Positions 43,287 through 50,755 of a stretch of DNA of 61,103 nucleotides are shown in pieces. A model generated the notes under the pieces. The model was not told where the DNA came from and searched no databases. It was given only the letters and a program-made list of their open reading frames with translations. The translations under genes and the position numbers were made by a program. The first letter of the stretch is position 1. Each line of letters begins with the position of its first letter. The DNA comes from Actinomycetes bacterium (lineage in GTDB: Bacteria; Actinomycetota; Acidimicrobiia; Acidimicrobiales; Ilumatobacteraceae). The stretch lies in contig JANXUF010000072.1 in the NCBI GenBank assembly GCA_025356335.1, positions 1-61,103 of the forward strand, written 5' to 3'.

Positions 43287-43370
43287 AATGGCTACTGCAG
43301 AATGGCTACTGCAGAATGGCTACTGCAGAATGGCTACTGCAGAATGGCTACTGCAGAATGGCTACTGCAT
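43287..43370. repeat. Six tandem copies of a 14-base unit at the end of an AIM24 gene
   Basis: AATGGCTACTGCAG repeats at 43287, 43301, 43315, 43329 and 43343, with a sixth copy at 43357 that differs only in its last base. The stop codon of the AIM24 gene at 43362 falls inside the last copy, so the array is the first 75 bases of its 3' untranslated region. All copies are identical, implying recent slippage. Confidence 0.9.
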
Positions 43371-44888
43371 GGCGGCGAGGCCGGCGGCAGCGAATGCCCG
43401 TGCCCAACCCATCATGTCCTGCGGTGACATCCTCGCCTTGATGTTCACCGTGAAGACCTTGCCGTTCTTCGTCGCCGCGAGTACGGCCGAGTCATCGCCT
43501 GTCTGCTTCCACGTCGCCGGGACGCCGAGGCCTTCGAGCGGTTCGCCACCGGTCGGGGCACCGAGCCTCGATTCCATCTTCGCGCTGATCTTGCCGGACA
43601 GGCCGGCCATGCGCGATCCGAGCATGCCGGTCATGCTCGACACGGCGGCGACGGACGCAGCGGTGTCGACGACCCGGCATCCGATCTCGATGCCGCCAGG
43701 ATGGCTGTAGGCGTGACTGTGCACGGCAGCGAGATTGCGGTCCTTGCCGGCGGTGAAACCCTGCGATGTTGCGAAGGCGTCGAGCGCGGCCTCGAACGCC
43801 TTGTCGTCGTGCGTCGAAGCGGCCGCCGCAGCACCGCGAACACTGCCGATACCGGCCAGATGGGCCGGCATCTGCTGGTTCCAGTCGACGAGGCTGGCCT
43901 GCGAGGTGTTGAGGATCCGGCCGGTGCCCTCCGTCGGCTCGTAGGCGGACGAGACGGCGACCCGCCCAGGTCCCCACATACGCAACCATGGCGTGGCCGG
44001 CTGCCAGCCGACGAACCAACCGCCGCTCTTCGGCCGTTCGAGGTGCAGCCCCATGCCGACGGTGGCGTCCTTCCAGACGAACGCACCGGCGTGGACGCAG
44101 ATCGTCTGGCCTTCCGCAAGATCGCGGGTGAAGACGTTGCCGCGGCCGTGCAACAGCAGCAGTCCGGGCGAATCGGTGGCACTGAAACGGTCGAGGAAGT
44201 TGCCAGCCGGATAGTGCGTGGTGACCTCGTTCTTGTCGCCGCCGGCTTCGATCTCGGTGTCCAACACCATGCTGGCGAGCATGCCGAGACCGCCGCCGAT
44301 GGCCTTCTTCTTGATGCCGCCTCCGCCTCCGCCTTCGGTCGCCCGATACCAGATGTTGCTCTGGAACCAGTCGTAGGTGACGTTCTCGGTCGCCATCAGG
44401 AAGCGATGCTCGCGGACCTCGACGGATCGGCCGGGCAGCAGCGGCACGGCGATCGTCTCGCCTGCATTGTTGTCCGACAGTGCGAGTTGTCCTGGCCCTG
44501 TCGCCTCCATCATCACCAGTGGCAGACCAGCCTTCTTGCGCGTCCACGCGCCCTTGAGTGACTGGCTGCCGAGGGTGATCTGCATGTCGGCCCACAGCAG
44601 GCTGTCGTGTGAGAAGTACACGCTCTCACCCTGGGCAAGGCGGAGTTCGGCGGCGGGGACGTACATACCGGACACCTGGCAGGTGCTCTGGCCGAACTGA
44701 ATTCGGGCCATGTCCTTGATGGCCGGCTGCTTCTCCCAACCAGACTCGCTGACGCGGGCGCGGATGTCCACGGGCGCGCCGCAGTGCGTACAGGACGTGC
44801 CGGTGGCATCGCCGTCGAGGCGACAATATGGACAGGTGTAGCTGGCGGCGTTGGCCGGGGGGGCGCTCGGCGGGGGCAACATCGACAT
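43362..44888 (-). CDS. AIM24-family protein with N-terminal zinc ribbon, long form 2
   Basis: 508 residues. The ATG at 44888 shares a base with the previous stop (TGATG), so the genes are translationally coupled. A zinc ribbon lies near 19-37 (CPYCRLDGDATGTSCTHCG). The AIM24/TIGR00266-like beta domain follows: IQFGQSTCQVSGMYVPAAEL, 'GESVYFSHDSLLWADMQI', 'SPGLLLLHGRGNVFTRDLAEGQ'. A Gly-rich insert with KKK (about 185) may be a loop. The C-terminal 130 residues (FATSQGFTAGKDRNLAAVHS) are shared with long form 1 only. AIM24 proteins are named after a mitochondrial inner-membrane factor; the bacterial role is unknown. Confidence 0.8.
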   Translation of the reverse strand: MSMLPPPSAPPANAASYTCPYCRLDGDATGTSCTHCGAPVDIRARVSESGWEKQPAIKDMARIQFGQSTCQVSGMYVPAAELRLAQGESVYFSHDSLLWADMQITLGSQSLKGAWTRKKAGLPLVMMEATGPGQLALSDNNAGETIAVPLLPGRSVEVREHRFLMATENVTYDWFQSNIWYRATEGGGGGGIKKKAIGGGLGMLASMVLDTEIEAGGDKNEVTTHYPAGNFLDRFSATDSPGLLLLHGRGNVFTRDLAEGQTICVHAGAFVWKDATVGMGLHLERPKSGGWFVGWQPATPWLRMWGPGRVAVSSAYEPTEGTGRILNTSQASLVDWNQQMPAHLAGIGSVRGAAAAASTHDDKAFEAALDAFATSQGFTAGKDRNLAAVHSHAYSHPGGIEIGCRVVDTAASVAAVSSMTGMLGSRMAGLSGKISAKMESRLGAPTGGEPLEGLGVPATWKQTGDDSAVLAATKNGKVFTVNIKARMSPQDMMGWARAFAAAGLAAMQ

Positions 44889-45679
44889 CAGTCATCACTC
44901 CCGTGGTGCACATACATCGATTGGATCCCGATGCGGCCAGGACCGGTCATTTCGGCAAGATACATGCCTCTGCTGAGGAGCCCGGTCTTGACCGGGAGTT
45001 GATGGGTGTTCATCTGCACGCTGGCGTCCTTGAACAGGAATGCGCCGGGTTCGAGCAGCATCTTCTCGCCAGGGGCGAGTAGGCGTTCGAAGACGTTGCC
45101 GTTGCCGTGCAGCAGCAGCAGACCTGGTCCGCCCTGCGTAACGAAGCGGTCCATGTACATTCCGTTGCCGCCGTGCAACACGTTGGCCAGTCCCTTGATG
45201 CGCACGAACGAATAGCTGATCGACGCCGACGCTGCGAGGAAGGCGTGCTCGCGTACATCGATCTCCATCGAAGGATGCATCGGCAGGACGACCATCTCGC
45301 CGGCTGCATCACGTGACACGGCGACACGACCTGGACCGCTGGCGACGGTGACGACCGATGGCATCCCGCCGAGGCTTCGACCGGGCGTGTTCATCACCGT
45401 GAGCGGAACGGCCTCGTCCTTCCACAGCAGCACGTGGTGCTCGAAATAGATCGAGTCACCTTGGCCGAGTTTGAGTTCGGCGACCGGCACGACGTCACCT
45501 TCGACCTGGCAGGTCGAGGTGCCGAAACTGAATTCGGCCATGTCGTGCAGACGCGGCGCTTCGCGCCAACCGCCGTCTGACACCTTGACGGCGTCGTCGA
45601 GCGGCGCACCGCAGACGTCACAGCTCGTCGTGCCGCCAGGGTTCTGGCTTTGACACCATGAGCACACGATCAGATCCAT
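44888..45679 (-). CDS. AIM24-family protein with N-terminal zinc ribbon, short form 2
   Basis: 263 residues. ATG 45679 (MDLIVCSWCQSQNPGGTTSC) has GGAGA five bases upstream; a longer frame to 45943 runs over the preceding gene's tail. The zinc ribbon (C-x2-C ... C-x2-C) is followed by the AIM24 domain (FSFGTSTCQVEGDVVPVAEL; 'GPGLLLLHGNGNVFERLLAPGE'), ending SMYVHHGSDD. It is highly similar to short form 1 at 47207, so the pair arose by duplication. Its stop overlaps the start of long form 2. Confidence 0.8.
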   Translation of the reverse strand: MDLIVCSWCQSQNPGGTTSCDVCGAPLDDAVKVSDGGWREAPRLHDMAEFSFGTSTCQVEGDVVPVAELKLGQGDSIYFEHHVLLWKDEAVPLTVMNTPGRSLGGMPSVVTVASGPGRVAVSRDAAGEMVVLPMHPSMEIDVREHAFLAASASISYSFVRIKGLANVLHGGNGMYMDRFVTQGGPGLLLLHGNGNVFERLLAPGEKMLLEPGAFLFKDASVQMNTHQLPVKTGLLSRGMYLAEMTGPGRIGIQSMYVHHGSDD

Positions 45680-45797
45680 CAGTTCTCCAGTCCGCTCAGT
45701 TGCAGAGTACGTCGTTCGTTCATTGGTCTGGCATGCCCGGGCCGGCACGGATACGGTTCGCTCAAACGCAGCCGCCGCAGATACGACGTTCGCGGAC

Positions 45798-45842
45798 GCA
45801 GCTCGCTCACATGCAGCTCGCTCACATGCAACTCGCTGCGGT
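45798..45842. repeat. 15-base tandem repeat duplicating the last codons of an AIM24 gene
   Basis: GCAGCTCGCTCACAT occurs at 45798 and 45813, with a diverged copy at 45828. On the coding strand each unit reads Ala-Ser-Cys-Met-stop, so the last five codons of the gene, including the TGA, are repeated in frame behind it. Confidence 0.8.
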
Positions 45843-47207
45843 CGCGGCGAAGGCGCGTGCCCAGCCGAATTGATCCTCCGGCGACATCGGACCGGCGACG
45901 TGGACGTTGATCGCCCGGTGGTGCTGGCGTACTTCGAGCGCATAGGCGCTGCCCTCTTGACGCCAGTAGGCGGCCTCGCCGATCCCCGTCACCGGTTGGC
46001 CAGGGGTGCTCAGGCCCGGTACACCGGGTGGAGCAACCTCGACGGTGATACGGATGCCGGAGTCGTGGAGGAAATGGAACATCGCCGTCGGTCCCGGCGC
46101 GACGGCGTCGGGGTGGAACCCTTGCGACGTTGCGAACCCGCCGAGTACCGGCCCGAGCGTCGTCACGAGTGGGTCGGCCGCCGCCGACGTCTGACCGGGT
46201 GCGCCGGCCGGCGCCTGAGCTGAATGCGCCTGCATCCCGACCTGTGGCTGCGATGGTTGCTGAGGCCGCTGCTGAGCCCGGGGGATGCCGAGCTGGTTCC
46301 AGTCGGCACTCGTGGCGGCCGAATGTGACACGATCCGTCCTGTGCCCTCCATATGTGGGAACACCGACGCCATGGCGATCCGTCCGGGACCGGTGAGGCG
46401 CAGCCACGGTGTCGACGGGTTCCAGTAGCGCGAGAATGAATTGCCTGCAGGGCGCTCGAGATGCAGGCTCATCTGCACGGACGAGTCTTTCCACACCAGC
46501 GCACCGGGATGGATCACGGTCGATTGCCCGGCGGCGAGGTCACGTAGGAAGACGTTGCCGGGGGAGTGGATCAGCAGCAGTCCCGGCCGGTCCTGAACGC
46601 CGAAGCGATCCATGAACATCCCGGCCGGATAATGCGTCTCGGTCTCATCGCCGCTGCGCGTGCGGTAGAAGACGCTCGTGTTGAACCACTGGTAGCCGAC
46701 ATTTCCGGTGGCCATCACAAAGCGGTGTTCACGCACGTCGATCGTGCGTCCAGGCGCCAGCGGTACGGCGATCGTCTCGCCGGGATGGTTGTCGCTGAGC
46801 GCCAGCATTCCAGGTCCGTGCGCTTCGAGCATGATCAGTGGCATGCCGGCCATCATCCGGCTCCATCCGCCCTGCATCGGCTGATTGCCTATCTGGATCT
46901 GCATGTCGCACCACAGCAGTACGTGGTGCGAGAAGTAGATCGAATCGCCGCCGCCGAGGCGGATTTCGGCGGCGGGGACGTAGGCGCCGGAGATCTGGCA
47001 GGAACTCTGGCCGAACTGGATGCGGGCCATGTCCTTGATCGATGGTTGCGCCTCCCATCCGGAATCGCTGACCTTGGCGCGGACGTCGACCGGTGCGCCG
47101 CAATGCGGGCAGCTGTTGCCGGTGGCGTCACCCTGCAGACGGCAGTAGGGGCAGAGGTACGTGGATGAGGCAGTGGTGGGAATGGTCGGAGGCGGTAACC
47201 CCGGCAT
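45822..47207 (-). CDS. AIM24-family protein with N-terminal zinc ribbon, long form 1
   Basis: 461 residues from ATG 47207 (MPGLPPPTIPTTASSTYLCP), again overlapping the previous stop as TGATG. Zinc ribbon CPYCRLQGDATGNSCPHCG, AIM24 domain (IQFGQSSCQISGAYVPAAEI; 'RPGLLLIHSPGNVFLRDLAAGQ'), a Pro/Gln/Ala-rich linker near 330-365 and the C-terminal module FATSQGFHPDAVAPGPTAMF, absent from the short forms. No membrane helix or signal peptide. Paralogue of the protein at 43362. Confidence 0.8.
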   Translation of the reverse strand: MPGLPPPTIPTTASSTYLCPYCRLQGDATGNSCPHCGAPVDVRAKVSDSGWEAQPSIKDMARIQFGQSSCQISGAYVPAAEIRLGGGDSIYFSHHVLLWCDMQIQIGNQPMQGGWSRMMAGMPLIMLEAHGPGMLALSDNHPGETIAVPLAPGRTIDVREHRFVMATGNVGYQWFNTSVFYRTRSGDETETHYPAGMFMDRFGVQDRPGLLLIHSPGNVFLRDLAAGQSTVIHPGALVWKDSSVQMSLHLERPAGNSFSRYWNPSTPWLRLTGPGRIAMASVFPHMEGTGRIVSHSAATSADWNQLGIPRAQQRPQQPSQPQVGMQAHSAQAPAGAPGQTSAAADPLVTTLGPVLGGFATSQGFHPDAVAPGPTAMFHFLHDSGIRITVEVAPPGVPGLSTPGQPVTGIGEAAYWRQEGSAYALEVRQHHRAINVHVAGPMSPEDQFGWARAFAATAASCM

Positions 47208-47995
47208 CACTCGCTCCCGTGATGCACGTACATCGATTGGATACCGACCCTGCCGGGCCCGACCATCTCGGCGAGGAACATCGAGCGGCGCAGCATGCTG
47301 ATCTTGACCGGCAGCTGGACGGTGTTCATCTGTACGGTCGAGTCCTTGTAGAGGAACCCGCCAGGCTCGACCATGATCTTTTCCCCAGGTGCCAGCAGAC
47401 GTTCGAAGACGTTGCCGTTGCCGTGCAACAGCAGCAGGCCGGGCCCGCCCTGGGTGACGAAGCGATCCATGTACATCCCGCTGCCGCCGTGGAGGATGTT
47501 CGACAGTCCCTTGATGCGAACGAACGAGTAGCCGACCGACGCCGAGGCCGCCAGGAAGGCGTGCTCGCGGGTATCGACCTCCATCGAGGGATGCAGCGGC
47601 AGTACCACCATCTCGCCGGTCGCATCGCGGGAGACGGCGACGCGTCCTGGCCCGTGGGCGACAGTGACCGTGAAGGGCATGCCGCCGAAGCTGCGGCTGC
47701 CGGTGTTCATCGCGCTGACCGGAACGTTCTCGTCCTTCCACAGCATCACGTGGTGCTCGAAGTAGACGGAGTCGCCCATGCCGAGGTTCATTTCGGCGAC
47801 CGGCACGATCTCGCCTTCGACCTGGCAGGTCGAGGCGCCGAAGTTGAATTCCGCCATGTCGCGTAGACGCGGTGCCTCACGCCACCCGGAATCGGTGACG
47901 AGTTGTTTGGCATCCAACGGCGCGCCGCAGACGACGCAACTGCGCGATCCGACGTCGCTCTGCCCCTGACACCACGTGCAGACGATTCGTTCCAT
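47207..47995 (-). CDS. AIM24-family protein with N-terminal zinc ribbon, short form 1
   Basis: 262 residues from ATG 47995 (MERIVCTWCQGQSDVGSRSC); GAGGGG lies close upstream, and an ATG at 48028 is an alternative. First gene of the AIM24 run. Zinc ribbon, then 'FNFGASTCQVEGEIVPVAEMNLG' and 'GPGLLLLHGNGNVFERLLAPGEK'; ends SMYVHHGSE. With long form 1 it makes the ancestral pair, copied once to give the four-gene array. The 233-base gap to the divergent MarR gene should contain its promoter; none is obvious. Confidence 0.8.
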   Translation of the reverse strand: MERIVCTWCQGQSDVGSRSCVVCGAPLDAKQLVTDSGWREAPRLRDMAEFNFGASTCQVEGEIVPVAEMNLGMGDSVYFEHHVMLWKDENVPVSAMNTGSRSFGGMPFTVTVAHGPGRVAVSRDATGEMVVLPLHPSMEVDTREHAFLAASASVGYSFVRIKGLSNILHGGSGMYMDRFVTQGGPGLLLLHGNGNVFERLLAPGEKIMVEPGGFLYKDSTVQMNTVQLPVKISMLRRSMFLAEMVGPGRVGIQSMYVHHGSE

Positions 47996-48191
47996 AACCC
48001 CTCTTCGCTCTTCCAAGACGTTCCGCATACGGCCGTGTCGCCTCGACCTGTGGCGAACACTACGCCGTCCAGAGGGATTCGGTTTGACTTCGAATACGCC
48101 TTACCGACGAATGATTTCGAAGGTGAATGGCCGATCATCGGCAGCTGAAGTCCACGAGGTCGGATGTCACAGATCGCTCGGACAATGCAGA

Positions 48192-48221
48192 TAGTTCATC
48201 GAACTAACTAGTTGGCATACT
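48192..48221 (+). promoter_or_regulatory. Likely MarR operator and leaderless promoter
   Basis: TAGTTC-ATC-GAACTA (48192-48206) is a perfect inverted repeat, and AACTAGTT (48206-48213) a second palindrome. A -10-like CATACT (48216-48221) places the transcript start at the GTG at 48229. The arrangement fits autorepression by the MarR protein. Confidence 0.5.
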
Positions 48222-48228
48222 GGACGTC

Positions 48229-48738
48229 GTGATACAGACAAACACCCGCGCGAACGTCGCCCGGAAGGCAACGACCAGGCCGGACCGCACGCCGGTCGAG
48301 GCCGATCTCGACCTCCTCGAATTCGCCGCTCATCTCCGCGTGTCGGTGACGCGACTCGCCCGCCTCCTACGCCAACTCGATACCGAAGGACTGAGTCCGA
48401 CGCAGGGCGCTGCGCTGGCGACGATCGAGCGTCTCGGGCCGATCACGCTCGGCGATCTCGCAGCCATCGAGCGCATCGCCAAGCCGACCGTTTCGGCAGT
48501 CGTCGGCAAGCTCGAGGACCGTGACTATGTGCGCCGGCTCACCGACGCGGTCGATGGCCGGATCTGCAGGGTAGAACTCACCGACCTCGGGCGCGACCAC
48601 CTGCTCTCGTCGCGTTCCAGGCGCACGACGTGGCTGGTCGAACAGTTTGACCGGTGCAGTCCCGACGAGCTCGCAAGCCTGCGTGCTGCCATCGGTGTGC
48701 TCGATCTGCTGAGTGTTCGCCCGGAGATGAAATCATGA
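48229..48738 (+). CDS. MarR-family transcriptional regulator
   Basis: 169 residues; GTG start with no ribosome site, consistent with a leaderless transcript. The winged helix is clear: LSPTQGAALATIERLGPITL, 'LAAIERIAKPTVSAVVGKLEDRDYVRRLTDAVDGRICRVELTDLG'. A dimerisation helix forms each end. It overlaps the MFS gene by four bases (ATGA), the standard regulator-exporter pair in which a small ligand relieves repression of the pump. A perfect inverted repeat lies at its promoter. Confidence 0.85.
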   Translation: MIQTNTRANVARKATTRPDRTPVEADLDLLEFAAHLRVSVTRLARLLRQLDTEGLSPTQGAALATIERLGPITLGDLAAIERIAKPTVSAVVGKLEDRDYVRRLTDAVDGRICRVELTDLGRDHLLSSRSRRTTWLVEQFDRCSPDELASLRAAIGVLDLLSVRPEMKS

Positions 48739-50024
48739 GCGGTCGCATTGCCGCTGCCAGACGCGAGACCTTCCGATCGTTGAAGTTCCGCAACTTCCGC
48801 CTCTTCTTCGGCGGCCAGATGATCTCCCAGATCGGAAACTGGCTGACGTTGATCGCCCAATCCCTGCTCGTCTACAAGCTGACGCACAGCGGTGTCGCCC
48901 TCGGATTGTTGACGGCGTTCCAGTTCCTGCCCGTTCTGATCCTCGGCCCATGGGCCGGCGTCGTCGCCGACCGCTACGACAAGCGTCGACTGCTGATCAG
49001 GGTGCAGGCCGTCGCCATGCTGCAGTCGTTCTCGCTCGCTGCGCTGGCGTTGATGCACCGGCCACCACTTGCGGCGATCTTCGCGCTGGCGTCGATCAGC
49101 GGGATGACGACAGCGTTCGACAACCCGGCGCGTCGGGCGTTCGTCGCCGAAATGGTGCCGCAGGACAATGTGCAGAACGCCGTCAGCCTCAACAGCGCGC
49201 TGATGACGAGTTCACGGATCTTCGGACCAGCCCTCGGTGGTCTGCTGGTGATCGTCGTCGGCTACTCGTGGACCTTCACCGTCGATGCACTTTCCTACAT
49301 CGCCGTCATCTACGGACTGTGGCGGATGAACGTTGCCCAGTTGCGCCGGCCTAAGCCGACGCCGCGTGAAAAGGGTCAGATCATGTCCGGCTTCCGCTAT
49401 GCGAGGGCGTCACATGAACTGTGGGTTCCATTGGTGATGATGGCGATCATCGGCACGATGGCCTTCAACTTCTCGGTCGTCATGCCGGTGCTCGTCAACA
49501 AGACCTTCGGTCGTTCCGTCAGCATGTACACACTGCTGCTGTCGGTGATGAGCGTCGGTTCGCTGACCGGTGCGCTGATGACCGCCCGCCGCACCACCAT
49601 CTCCGTGCACAACCTCGTCGTCGGTGCGCTCGGCTTCGGCGTCGCCATGCTTGGGCTTGCGGCCACCCCGTTCTTTGCACTGACGTTTCCGGTCGCCGTC
49701 CTGATCGGCTTCAGCAGCATCGTCTTCATGACTGCATCGACGGCGATCGTGCAGTTGCGCAGCGCCCCGGAGATGCGGGGGCGGGTGCTGGCGCTGCAGG
49801 CGATGGTGTTCCTCGGTTCGACTCCGATCGGCGGACCGATCGTCGGCTTCATCAGCCAGTACCTCGGTGCACGGTTCGGTATCGCCGTCGGCGGTGTCGC
49901 CTGCCTCGTGGCCGCCGCCTGGGGTCACCTCAAAGACCGCGCGTGGACCGGCAACGACAACATCGCCGACGCCTCGAAAGCGTCGACCAACGACCCTGCC
50001 AAGCTCCAGCCCTCCACCGCCTGA
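48735..50024 (+). CDS. MFS exporter (EntS/MFS_3 type)
   Basis: 429 residues with about twelve membrane helices. Helix 1 'FRLFFGGQMISQIGNWLTLIAQSLLVYKLT' and the loop 2-3 motif GPWAGVVADRYDKRRLLIRV are typical of EntS-type exporters, as is the late 'PEMRGRVLALQAMVFLGSTPIGGP'. It is in the inner membrane and should export a drug or metabolite by proton antiport under MarR control. Same subfamily as the exporter at 20731 but not a close duplicate. Confidence 0.85.
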   Translation: MSGRIAAARRETFRSLKFRNFRLFFGGQMISQIGNWLTLIAQSLLVYKLTHSGVALGLLTAFQFLPVLILGPWAGVVADRYDKRRLLIRVQAVAMLQSFSLAALALMHRPPLAAIFALASISGMTTAFDNPARRAFVAEMVPQDNVQNAVSLNSALMTSSRIFGPALGGLLVIVVGYSWTFTVDALSYIAVIYGLWRMNVAQLRRPKPTPREKGQIMSGFRYARASHELWVPLVMMAIIGTMAFNFSVVMPVLVNKTFGRSVSMYTLLLSVMSVGSLTGALMTARRTTISVHNLVVGALGFGVAMLGLAATPFFALTFPVAVLIGFSSIVFMTASTAIVQLRSAPEMRGRVLALQAMVFLGSTPIGGPIVGFISQYLGARFGIAVGGVACLVAAAWGHLKDRAWTGNDNIADASKASTNDPAKLQPSTA

Positions 50025-50083
50025 CGGCGATCCGACGGCGTTCGACGCATCGTCCGTTTCCCTGCTGTGCTCCCGACGAACCG

Positions 50084-50150
50084 TCCGTTCCGCTCTCCGC
50101 CGCCCGAGCGGCTCACTCCGTTCGTATCAGCCGGCGATCGAACAACTGTG
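50084..50150. repeat. Terminator-like element related to the one after lon
   Basis: The segment holds CCGCTCTCCGCCGC followed by CGGCTCACTCCGTTCG, nearly matching the block at about 28984-29015. It lies between the convergent MFS and phosphoesterase genes. The right arm of the hairpin is eroded here (TCAGCCGGCGATCG against TGAGCCGCCCGATCG), so termination may be weaker. Confidence 0.5.
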
Positions 50151-50165
50151 GAACGGGTTGCAGCC

Positions 50166-50663
50166 TCAGACGGTGACATGGTGGACGGCTGCCTGTCCAG
50201 CTTCGATCGTGAGCCAGGCGACGGAGCAGTGCGGTTGCATCCGGCGTTGCATCGCCGAGCCGGGGTTGACAGCTCGTTGCACGTGGCCGTCACCGCTGCG
50301 TAGGTCGACCTCGTTCCACGGAGCGTGCGAGTGGCCGAAGACGACGACATCGGCGGTCGGAAAGATTCGGTGCAGTCGCTGGCCTCGGCCGGCCGACGGG
50401 CCGCTGTCGTGCACCATCGCGACAGCGCAGCCGTCGATTTCGAACTGTCGCTGTCGCGGTAGTGGAACGCCGATGTCGTTGTTACCGAGCACGGCGTACA
50501 CAGGTGCGAATGCGCTGAGCGCGCCGAGTACCTCGATGTCGATGACATCGCCGGCGTGCAAAATGGCATCTGCCGACTCGACGTGCACTCGTATCCGCTC
50601 GATCAGCCGCTGCGACTGGCCTGCGCCGAGGTGCGTGTCGGAAATCAGCAGCGCGTGCGTCAC
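50166..50663 (-). CDS. YfcE/MJ0936-type metallophosphoesterase
   Basis: 165 residues from GTG 50663. All metal-binding blocks are present: LLISDTHLG (D-x-H), LHAGDVID (G-D), VLGNND (G-N-x-D) and VFGHSHAPW (G-H-x-H). A dinuclear-metal phosphodiesterase or phosphatase of about this length is typical of the family; cyclic nucleotides or generic phosphodiesters are usual in vitro substrates. It converges with the MFS gene and is followed upstream by the reverse-transcriptase gene, 92 bases away on the same strand. Confidence 0.85.
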   Translation of the reverse strand: MTHALLISDTHLGAGQSQRLIERIRVHVESADAILHAGDVIDIEVLGALSAFAPVYAVLGNNDIGVPLPRQRQFEIDGCAVAMVHDSGPSAGRGQRLHRIFPTADVVVFGHSHAPWNEVDLRSGDGHVQRAVNPGSAMQRRMQPHCSVAWLTIEAGQAAVHHVTV

Positions 50664-50755
50664 GTGCCCACCGTATCCCCCGTCGAGCTGACCGGCTCGT
50701 TCGCTGAATCCGAGTGTGTGTGTCGAGACATCGTCGGTCCACTGAACGAACTGTG

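Noticed and set aside
43287..43370. CRISPR-like or iteron array
   Set aside because: Copies are directly adjacent with no spacers; simple tandem repeat over a stop codon, and no replication genes nearby.
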